Shown here: piece after piece, positions 10,701-19,154 of the stretch
Numbering within the stretch: the stretch's first letter is position 1
How the letters are laid out: every line of letters begins with the position of its first letter
Source of the DNA: Selaginella moellendorffii
Taxonomy: Eukaryota; Streptophyta; Lycopodiopsida; Selaginellales; Selaginellaceae
Direction: 5' to 3'
DNA length: 49,869 bases
Assembly: GCF_000143415.4 (NCBI RefSeq)
Contig: NW_003314351.1
Location: 660,674-710,542, forward strand
The notes under the pieces: model-generated
What the model saw: the letters and a program-made list of their open reading frames with translations, nothing else
What the model was told of the DNA's origin: nothing
The model's database searches: none
Made by a program: the position numbers and the translations under genes

Positions 10701-12011
10701 CTGAGCAGAGGTAGCTACACCTTCCACTGTGTATGGAAGAACTCCACGTGTGTTTAGGCGATGCTCCACAACAAACTTTGCCGAAACAAAGTTGTCATCG
10801 CTCCCACTATCCAGTAAAATCTGCACTGGATCGCCACGAAACACGCCCTCTAGCATTAAAGCTGATTCATGCGTATCCTCGAGCTCCATCTTGTTCCACA
10901 CACAGTTGAGTTGACGAGCAACGATCGAAAGTCTCTTCCTCTGACCGGAATGGTCGTTCTCATCATCCTCACGCTGTAAAGCTTGCAACTTTTTAGTATC
11001 TGACTTACTGTGAGAAGATGATTGGCCATTCTTCTTGTCCTGCTGCTTGTTCTTCAACTGTGGACAATCAGCCTTGTAGTGTCCAAGTTCGCCGCAATGA
11101 TGACAACCCTGTCTATAATTCTTCACAAAGAACTTCTGCTTCTTGGACCCCTTTGCATCTGAAGTAGTCACCACCAACTTCAACTTGTGATGCTTGTTCC
11201 CATCCTTGTGTCCACGGCGATCATCATGACGATTCTCGACAGAAGGACTCCGCGAACGCTTGCGAGACTTGTGCTTGTCATTGTCAAGTCGACGAGCCGC
11301 ATCAAAGAGCTCCTCCAAACTCTTTGTAGGCTGAGAATGACACAAGTGTTGCCGCATGCTCTCACTATGTAGGCCATCAATGAAGTAGGACTTGTTCTGA
11401 TCTGGATCCTTCGTTGGAACACGACTAATCAAGCGAGTAAGCTTCTCAATATAATCCCCGAGTGTCATTTTCCCTTGCTGGAAATGGCGAAGTTCTATAA
11501 GAGCATTCTCCACGTCGTAATGAGGGGCAAAACGTAAACGGAAAGAAGCCTCAAACTCATCCATGGTAGACACTGGTGGTTTCTTATCCGCAACACGGGA
11601 CTCCTCAAGCCAATTCCACCATCGAAGACCCGCATCACGCAAAACCATCGGAATAGCCACTAAAGCCTCTGCATCTGGAGTTCCTCTAGCAGCCAAGAAC
11701 TTCTTCACATTGGCTAGCCAAGCGAGACACTCGTCCACACCACCATCACCGGAAAAGGTTGGAATCTTGAGTCGATCTACCAAAGAAGGTTTACTTGGAG
11801 CGCTACCCCGTCCAGCCTCGAGTGCCTCAACACGCCCACGCATGGTATCCATCATGCCATGCATCTCGTCTTGCATCTCTTGCTGATTTCGATTAAGGGC
11901 TCGCAGCTCATGAACCACATCTTGAATGGTCCAAATCTCTGCAGCTTCGTCGGCACCATCGTTGGCACCACCATCGACAATAGGATTCCAGCGTTCAGCT
12001 TGGTCGGCCAT
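7793..12011 (-). pseudogene. Gypsy-2 gag-pol, broken by a frameshift and stops
   Basis: Gag and the first half of pol are one frame from the likely start MADQAERW (ATG 12011-12009; an earlier ATG at 12050 is in the LTR) to 9189. This frame holds a gag core (IELRHFQQGKMTLGDYIEKL), a zinc knuckle CHHCGELGHYKADC (about 11.1 kb), a protease with DSGS (about 10.8 kb) and a reverse transcriptase with FLDD in place of the usual YxDD (about 9.79 kb). RNase H follows, with TCDASGYALGGVL. Near 9200-9247 a frameshift moves RNase H into the next frame (DHKPLVYLF...VADALSRV). Stops then occur at 8998-8996 and 8926-8924. Integrase continues to 7793 with an H2C2 finger (H-x-H...CELC) and a DDE core (MDFITCLPQ, SDRDSKF, TERVNQ). 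Beyond a TGA at 7795-7793 the same frame still shows the IHPVFYVSQLK barrel motif. No chromodomain was recognised. Confidence 0.93.
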
Positions 12012-12021
12012 CGCAACCAAT

Positions 12022-12033
12022 CCTCTGATATCA
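12022..12033 (-). other. Gypsy-2 primer binding site
   Basis: The minus strand reads TGATATCAGAGG one base inside the 5' LTR. This is close to the initiator-Met tRNA primer site TGGTATCAGAGC. Confidence 0.7.
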
Positions 12034-12034
12034 A

Positions 12035-12267
12035 TGTTATGATCCGGCATAAAAAGACAAAGATCTAGTTGCCCTAGACTATGCTACGCCACCTCTTGAG
12101 GTTCCTCACCACCCAACCACCCCCGAGCTACCTCAAAAGCTCCACTATGCCGCCGCTCCATGTTGAGCCCTAGGGTAGGTTAAGTCCCTTACCCTAACAT
12201 GCCTTAATATACCCTTGAGCTTCCCTTTGACCGACATTGACCACGTAGTCAAAGCTGGCGTCTAGCA
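12035..12267 (-). repeat. Gypsy-2 5' LTR
   Basis: The right 233-bp LTR, TGTTATGATC...GGCGTCTAGCA, followed by the target duplication TCCAG (12268-12272). Confidence 0.93.
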
Positions 12268-12272
12268 TCCAG

Positions 12273-13212
12273 AGAGGATTGAGAGAATTGATGAGAGAAT
12301 TTTGAGCTGAGACAGCTGATTGGTGGCACTGCAGTGGCCCAGAGCAGATCTAATCACTAAAAGTGCGTTCTTTGCCAATTTCCTGCAAGATTCTGCGGCA
12401 ATGGGGCGTTCAGGGGCAACTGCACCTTATATGACACCTCAGAGCCCCTGTTCTGCCAGTTCCAGTATGGCTTGTGGCTTGCTAGGGGAAACCCAGCGGC
12501 CATAAGTTGTCATCTCTCCTCCAAACACACTCTGTCATTCTAAACCCCTAAAATGGAGACATCCTACATGGAGAGAAGCTCAAATGATAAAGCTGCATGT
12601 TGGACCAAGGCAAGAGAGACAACAGTGCATGATAGAGTGCTGCAAGAGAGATGAGAGAGTGCAAGAGCCAGCAAGAGAGAAGAGAGCACAAAACCACAAA
12701 AAAGCCACATGTGAAACAGTTAATGTCTTTCTGATGTGAGAGAGATTAACAAATTAAAAATTCTTTTTTATTTTTAATGCAGTCTCATATTGAATATCAC
12801 TCTAGGTTAGTAGTACCATCTTTTTAATAAAAGGATGTGTTACATCCTTTTATCCCAATATGATTATTGTTATTAATTTGGTCGCATATATTTCACAACA
12901 CATATATAAAAAGAAATATTACCAGTTTAAAAGGTAAAAGACAATTTTCTAGGATAAATTTATTAGGGTTTGCCACTCATGCCCTGAAAAAAGTGTTCTG
13001 TAGCATGTGTGTATAGGCCAATTCCAAGTGTCTTGTCAGCATAAATGCTGCAAGGGAGAGATACCCTCCTAGATTGGAATTTTTTTGTATGGCAGATATA
13101 TACCTAAAACATTCTAGTACATACAATTGCTGGAATCCAACTGTTATAACAACATATTTCACACATTAGTGTGCATTACCCTCCTTGCAAAGTGGTGCCT
13201 TGATCTACCCAC
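12273..13212. other. Intergenic, AT-rich; no gene seen
   Basis: The sequence continues 7253-7353 across the Gypsy-2 insertion. The left half has GAGAGA-rich stretches (12590-12710) and the right half is AT-rich. No coding frame of convincing composition, terminal repeat or RNA gene was found, apart from the palindrome listed separately. Confidence 0.5.
12827..12853. repeat. Perfect 12-bp inverted repeat (hairpin)
   Basis: ATAAAAGGATGT and ACATCCTTTTAT flank a 3-base GTT loop in AT-rich intergenic DNA. No adjacent T-run makes it a convincing terminator. It may be the core of a decayed foldback element. Confidence 0.6.
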
Positions 13213-13963
13213 TGAAATGAACAGGAGAGTGAACCCTAGGCCAACCTCCCAAAGCGTTATGGCCTTAAATATTGGAATGGAATATGGACCATGGAATATT
13301 CTTAGAATATTCCTATGGTTCGTGTCATTCTCCCCTCCCTCATGACCCAGCCACATAAGGTAACCTCGAGAAGCTAAATGAGCCTCACATGAAGGGGGTC
13401 CAAGGCAATACAGCCATGGAGAAAAAATGTGCAAACAGCAACACCAACATTGCGACAAACAGCCACAAAAGAAAGAAAGTAATACGGCTTTCTCACATAA
13501 CAATACGGTCATGGAAACAAGAGAATGTGAATAGAACAAACAGCTCAAATCATATAGCAATACGGCTATAGAACTCAATTCTCCCCTTCCTTAGGAATGT
13601 CATCCAAGTCAACCAAAACTCGGAAACACTCTCTTCACGTCATTCTTAGTTTTCCATGTAACTTCATCCATGGAATAACCATTCCACTAAACTAACAACT
13701 CCCTAGTTATCTTTCGGTGTGTTTTCACTAATCTTTGAGCAAGAATATTGGCCAGACCAGCCTTTTCTGCATCAATCTCTAGGACCTGGATGATGGATTG
13801 ATCCATGATATCACTAGAGTGCAAACACGCTTTAAGCTTGGTCACATGGAACATTGGATGAATCTTCGAACTAGCTGGCAAGTCCAAAGTGTATGCAAGA
13901 TCCCCCACACACTGTAAAATTGTCCAAGGCCCATAATACTATGGAGACAACTTAGCATTGCTT
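13213..13963 (-). mobile_element. 3'-end fragment of a Gypsy-1-family element
   Basis: It contains an LTR (13213-13327, TGAAATGAAC...GTTCGTGTCA, about 115 bp), the purine tract, most of the CAATACGG-bearing 3' untranslated region and the end of pol. It then stops abruptly near 13963, inside the integrase C-terminal region, so the 5' part and the other LTR are absent. It is more diverged than Gypsy-1 (many C-to-T type changes), consistent with age. The break at 13963 joins sequence that looks like part of a host exon. Confidence 0.85.
13687..13930 (-). pseudogene. Integrase C-terminal/chromodomain remnant of the Gypsy-1 family
   Basis: The minus strand retains GDLAYTLDLP...IHPMFHVTKLK and ILAQRLVKTHRKITRELLV, closely matching Gypsy-1. 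It then hits a TAG where the chromodomain should continue. Decayed sequence of the chromodomain follows to about 13590. Confidence 0.85.
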
Positions 13964-14401
13964 CTTTCATTTGAAATTTTAGCTTTAGAGCAGCAGCAAT
14001 AACCTTTGGACCAGAACTGGCGCACAAAATGTTGCCGCTGGTTGATATGCAAACATTATACCTAAACACAATCCATTTAAGAAAACTTCATGTCACCACT
14101 GATCAAAAGTGGGCTGATGCACTAGAGCACTTCCAATTAGGATAAAGGGCACCAAACACACATCAACCTCTCTAGTTCGCCACACACAAGCTACAAATAC
14201 TACTTATTCTAGCATAACACTAACACGTTTCAAATTCACATGAAAGAAGCATAGGCAACTTAGTCTCTTCCCACACTCTTATGCTTCATGATAGGCGCCA
14301 GACAATTTCTTAAAATGAGATATTCTGTTATGTGTTCAGCCAGCCGTTAAAACTCAAAACGCGCCTCTGCCTATCACAAAACCACAAGTAAAAGACAAAA
14401 A
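13964..14401. other. 5' flank of the STPG gene with a possible broken host exon
   Basis: At about 13970-14065 the minus strand is open and looks coding (CISTSGNILCASSGPKVIAAALK). It is cut off by the retrotransposon fragment on its left, so it may be a remnant of a disrupted gene; the family was not recognised. From 14070 to 14401 I see only non-coding sequence, presumably the STPG promoter. A MYB-like core CCGTTA lies near 14344, about 60 bp before the start codon. Confidence 0.35.
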
Positions 14402-15619
14402 ATGGGAAGGAAGAACAAAGACAACAAGAATCCAGGCCCTGGTGCATACTATCCAGACGTCAAGCCAGTCACTCCAGCATCTCCAGCGTATTCGATCTCC
14501 TGCAAGCCTCCTCCTCCCCACAATGACGAAGATAATCCCGGACCAGGAGCATACACTGTCGAGCATGGAAATAAGCGTTTTGGACCTGCATTTACAATTC
14601 CTGGTCGCCATCCTTCTTCTCACGAGAAAGACGAAAAAGCACTTATGCCTGGACCTGGAGCATACAGAGCCGACTGTGAGATCATTCATCCTCGAGATCC
14701 TGCTTACTCAATGCAGGGACGAAGGTCTTCCTACCCAAAAGAAGTTCTACCTGGACCGGGTGCTTACGGTGCTGGAGCTTCAGAAAGCGGTCCGTCTTTT
14801 ACAATTCTGGCGAAAAGAGAGTCGCCAATGTCTACAAGTGCCGAAACGCCTGGACCGGGCGCCTATAATGCTGGAGAGCGTCCAAAATCGTCGGCTATTT
14901 CTTTTGCTGGGAAATATGGACGAAGGTTGGAGGATGACAGTCCTGGACCGGGAGCTTATCCAGCAGCAAGCACTTTAACAGGTCCATCCTTCAGCATGGC
15001 ACGAAAGCGACCACCACGAGAGGTTATTGAGACGCCTGGACCTGGACAGTATGCAGCAGACGCAGCCCTGGCTTATCTTCAACACAAAGAGCCTGCTTTC
15101 AGCATTGCTGGTCGAGGACGAAGACAGGTTGAAATTTCTGGACCCGGGCCTGGTGCCTACAGTCCCAGGGTNNNNNNNNNNNNNNNNNNNNNNNNNNNNN
15201 NNNNNNNNNNNNNNNNNNNNNNNNNNNNNNNNNNNNNNNNNNNNNNNNNNNNNNNNNNNNNNNNNNNNNNNNNNNNNNNNNNNNNNNNNNNNNNNNNNNN
15301 NNNNGCAGGGCGACACAGTAAATCGCTTCAGGAAACTGGACCTGGGCCAGGTGCTTACAGTCCAGTAGAAAGCTACTGGGGTGGTCCGGCTTACAGCTTC
15401 ACATCCAGAAAGCTCAACAGGCCAATGAGAGAGTCACCGGGACCAGGAGAGTACAAGGCCAGCACCAAGAAAATAGCCGAATCATCACCCGCTTTCTCCA
15501 TTGGCATCAAGTATTCTTCCAAGAATTTTGAATCTGGTCCAGGACCTGGAACATACAACTCGAAATCTTCCCTTGGAGGACCGGCTTTCACACTCTCTGG
15601 AAGAGGTGATGATGATTAG
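14402..15619 (+). CDS. SHIPPO/STPG (ODF3-type) Pro-Gly-rich repeat protein
   Basis: A single-exon gene of 405 codons including a gap of 133 N (15172-15304). It starts MGRKNKDNKNPGPGAY and is built almost entirely of sperm-tail PG-rich repeats: each unit has a PGPGAY core followed 10-20 residues later by xPAFSIxGR-like residues. About eleven cores are visible (eight before the gap, three after), some varied to PGPGQY, PGPGEY or PGPGTY. Family members (ODF3/SHIPPO1, STPG, CIMAP) bind microtubules of sperm tails, so a structural role in the flagellum is expected. The frame is the same on both sides of the gap, so the N count is probably right, and one to two further repeats are likely hidden. 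The stop lies 96 bp before the next start codon. Confidence 0.9.
   Translation: MGRKNKDNKNPGPGAYYPDVKPVTPASPAYSISCKPPPPHNDEDNPGPGAYTVEHGNKRFGPAFTIPGRHPSSHEKDEKALMPGPGAYRADCEIIHPRDPAYSMQGRRSSYPKEVLPGPGAYGAGASESGPSFTILAKRESPMSTSAETPGPGAYNAGERPKSSAISFAGKYGRRLEDDSPGPGAYPAASTLTGPSFSMARKRPPREVIETPGPGQYAADAALAYLQHKEPAFSIAGRGRRQVEISGPGPGAYSPRXXXXXXXXXXXXXXXXXXXXXXXXXXXXXXXXXXXXXXXXXXXXXAGRHSKSLQETGPGPGAYSPVESYWGGPAYSFTSRKLNRPMRESPGPGEYKASTKKIAESSPAFSIGIKYSSKNFESGPGPGTYNSKSSLGGPAFTLSGRGDDD
15172..15304. other. Assembly gap (133 N) inside the STPG repeat gene
   Basis: The gap falls between two PGPGAY repeats, a typical place for an assembly break. The reading frame is preserved across it. Confidence 0.99.
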
Positions 15620-15715
15620 AAATGTTTTTCTTTCAAAATGGAAATGTGGAGAACGTTTTATCACAAGAAAGCAACAAATAGTAAGTAGACTAGAAAGAAT
15701 TAGGGTTTCGCCGAA

Positions 15716-18700
15716 ATGGCGATCCTAGCCGCGCAGGACAGGGAGTTCTCAGGTGAGATTCACCTGCGTAAATGCGTTTAATTACACCCCCTTGTTGCGT
15801 GTTCAAGATGCCGTGGAATCAGGGACAAGTAATCAAGAAAAGGAGGTTATCCGCGTTGTTTAGCTCCTTAGCAATGCTGTAATACTGACTTTTAGGTGGA
15901 AGTTCTGCAAGCGGAGCTCAGAGCGTTGCAATTGAGGGCTTCTGACAGTGAATTGGCCATTTTAACCCTGCGTTCTCAGCTCGCACAGAAAACCGAACAG
16001 CTCAGCTTCCTGACGGATGAAAAGGTTTGCTTTTACATGAAGCATCATGCTCACTATTTCATGAATGTAGGTTGTGAGTGAAGAAGCGCTTGAAGCCAGC
16101 CAGCGTGAATGCTCGCAGCTAACCTCTCTTATCAAGGCAAGAAATTGTATGGTGAGATATTTTCTGAGCAATTAATTTCAGGAGCTAGATGCTAACATTG
16201 GAGACCTAACATCTGCTCTTGCAACAAGGACAGAAGAACGTGATTCTGCCATCTCTTGTGAAAATAAGGTAGGAAAATGGGCTGTTTATTGCATTTTATG
16301 CATCTGTATACAGGAATTACATATACGGGTGGCTTCTGAAGTGAAACTTCAAGAGAAATGCAAAACTTTGGAGTATGAATCTCTTAACCAATTGGATTAT
16401 TCTTATATGGGCATTACAGGTGTCAACTTCAAGCCCTTCAGACAGAACATACCAAGTTGCGAAATTATGCTGAGGATTGTAAAAATAAGGAGTGTCGGAA
16501 GAAATTAATTTTAGCGGCATCTGCCTCTGAGATTCAAGAATACCAGTAATCTGCTATAGATTCTCTTTTCCTTTGTAAGTGCGCTGCAATTACAGAGTTC
16601 AGCTACAGATGGCTGAGAAGGAAGTCGGGGATCTAAAAGTTCTTGTAACACAACTCGATCAAACAAGAGATAAGCTCGTAATATTTAGCAAAACAACTTT
16701 TCTTCAACTCACTTCTTGTGTATGGAAGGTCGGGAAGCTTGAAACTACAATGGCAGATTATCAGCTGCTTGAATCGCACCTTATAAAAACCGAGGGTGAC
16801 CTTCGGCGTCTTACAGAAGAGTCTGAGGTCAAGAGTACGGAAACTCTGCATTTACAAACTTTAATGGAGTCGCTGGGAAAGGAGAGAGACCGTATTGACA
16901 CTGAGGTATGATTCTTTCTTGAATTATGCATGAACTATCTCTTTTTTATCCCGCATAGTTTCACATTCAAATGGACAGTTTCTTGCAACTAAAAGAAGAG
17001 AATAAAAGGCTAGTCGCGGATGCCTTACATATGTCGAAGGATCTACATAAAACGGAGCAGGCTCTTCAGGAAGAAGGCATGCACGTTCATCAAGCGGAAT
17101 CAAAGGTAGGTTTCTTGTTCTTGTCTTTTTGTTTGGAGGAAGTTCAGTATTTTTTATCTATAGATAGCATCTCTTAAAGAAGAGCTTGCCATTGAAGAAG
17201 GTTCACGGCATGTGTTTGAAGAAAGGTGTGCTGCAAAGGTATGTCATGCAATGTAGGGATTTCCCTGTTGACATTGGTCATTCAGACTGCAGAGTTGCAT
17301 GTTGTTAAAGAAGATTTAACTCGAATGACCTGTGACATTCAGGTATAATACTTGTCCTAGCATGAGTGATTACTATGCTTATGCAGACCGTTAAAAGTGA
17401 GCTTAAACAACTGATCATCGAGCGCGACAATTTATCAGAGGATGTCAGAAATCTTGAGGCAAAACTGAGATTTTCAGAACAGGTAGATGCCTTTGGAAAC
17501 ATGTGTAGCAACGTGAGTCATGTTACCAGGTTATCTTTTCTAAAGAGAGAGAGGAGGAAGAACTGATGGTCTCCTATCAAAAGCTTTGTGATGACTACCA
17601 GAAAGTTAAACTTGCAGCCATTGAAATGGATACGGAGGTATGCTGTGTAATCGGATTGTGGAATGGTGTCATCACGCTACCTCATTAGGGTCGCCAGCTG
17701 AGATTTCAGTTGCAAAATACGGAGGAGATGCATTTTTCTTCACAAGAACGAGCCAGGTTACTCGATGAAGATCTTCAGAAATGTTTGAGTAATTTGAAGG
17801 TGCTACTAAAAGTAGCTGTTAACTACAATCTAAGAAGTAGTTTCAGGATATGGAACGAGAATCGGAACGGCTGTCAAGATCTATGAGTCACCAGACAACA
17901 TTATTAGAGGACTGTCAAAAGGAAAAGTTAGCATTGCAAGCTCAAGTAACAACCCTTAGACAGGTGAAGGCTATCAGACTGAAGAGGTTTTTAGTATTTA
18001 TAGGTCGTTTCAGGCCACTACAGAGATGGAGCAGAAGTACGAACACGCTACCCGAGACATGGGAGGTCTTGAAGCTCAGAACCATATACTAACTGACGTT
18101 CTAGAGGAAAGAGCGCAGGTTGGTCTTAGCACACTGAGGAACGCATTACCTTAGAAGGTTTACTCGCAGGAAATAGAAGCCATATCTGCCAGGTATAGAT
18201 TGGAACAGGAGCATGTGAGAGAGGTGGAGAAACTTCTGTCATGTGTTCGTGCTCACGAGCACCAGAGGGAACTAGAATCAAAAGTGGGTATCGTTGACAA
18301 GAAGTTCATGTGTCTTACATCATGGATGCAGGAGAATGAAACCAAGAATATTCTAATGAGAGAACGTCTTGTTTCTTTGGAAGAACAGGTAGTCGTCAAA
18401 CGTGTGTATATTTAGTAAACTAATATTTGAACAGGTTCAAATGTTGCGTGCTACTAGGGATTCACAAAATAAAGAAATCATGCGGTTGCAAGCTCGTCTA
18501 CATATTCATGTAAACCGTCATGTAAAGTTGTTACTCTAACCATGATATTTCAGGATCAATTACCAAGAAAAGATACATATTCGTCAATATTGGTTCACAG
18601 CGTATGCCCTAGTGATGTTGCCAAGGTACTTCAGTTCTTTTTGTATCTGGCTGACTGAAGGTATCAGGAACATGAAGATCACAATGCCACATTGACAGCC

Positions 18701-19048
18701 GACTTGTCTAAAACGTCGGTGATATATAAAGATTGTTTGGAAAGACTTCATCAAACTGAGTCGCAGTAAGAATTGCGAAAATGCTAATTTTACAAAACAT
18801 AAACCTTTTAACAGGTGTGCCCAGCAAAAAAGGGACTATGACAACATCCTTGAGCTACTTGCAAAGGTTTCCGTATCCAGTCTTGGTTTTATTCATTAGC
18901 TTCTTGATAGGTAGATGAGGAGAGAACGCAGCTGCAGAAGAAATGCTCGGAATTGCTAGCGAGGGATAAAAAAGCACCACCGATGCAGGTCAGTATGCAT
19001 GCCCTTTCAAAAAAGCTCCTTATGGTTAATCAGCAGCTAGGAGCATAA
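15716..19048 (+). CDS. Long coiled-coil protein, probably centriolar or ciliary
   Basis: I could join 25 exons in one frame for 730 residues: 15716-15752, 15808-15845, 15896-16024, 16071-16136, 16182-16268, 16314-16372, 16420-16545, 16596-16677, 16729-16905, 16959-17105, 17164-17238, 17286-17342, 17387-17482, 17530-17637, 17689-17799, 17847-17963, 18014-18118, 18155-18283, 18332-18388, 18435-18509, 18554-18625, 18668-18765, 18815-18866, 18911-18988, 19034-19048. Introns are mostly 44-70 bp. The start has a good context (CGAAATGGCG) followed by a CAG|GTGAGA donor. The product is nearly all heptad-like, charged and Leu-rich, without a catalytic motif; segments such as LMESLGKERDRID recall TSGA10/CEP135-type centrosomal coiled coils, but I cannot assign a family. 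The intron after 16136 appears to be GC-AG. The last exon is only QLGA-stop; a fusion with the next gene is possible but less likely. Confidence 0.78.
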
Positions 19049-19154
19049 AAAATTGTGGGTAGCGACAACTTTATGTAGATTATTAAAGTGCTTTGGTTGA
19101 ATGGCAAATTAGGGCTCTTAAAGATTTCCCGCTCTGTCATTTCTTGTCGCTCCA

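Larger units (their letters stand above)
7354..12267 (-). mobile_element. Gypsy-2: near full-length, decayed LTR retrotransposon
   Basis: A 4.9-kb Ty3/gypsy element on the minus strand. It has 233-bp LTRs, the perfect 5-bp target duplication TCCAG (7349-7353 and 12268-12272), a primer binding site, a polypurine tract, and gag, protease, reverse transcriptase, RNase H and integrase in that order. The LTRs differ at roughly fifteen positions by eye, so it is older than Gypsy-1. That agrees with the frameshift and three stops in pol. Removing it joins 7253-7353 to 12273 onward. Confidence 0.94.

Noticed and set aside
15808-15828. Alternative start MPWNQGQ for the first coiled-coil gene
   Set aside because: It also splices in frame, but the upstream ATG at 15716 has a better context, a strong CAG|GTGAGA donor and yields a continuous coiled coil with 55- and 50-bp introns.
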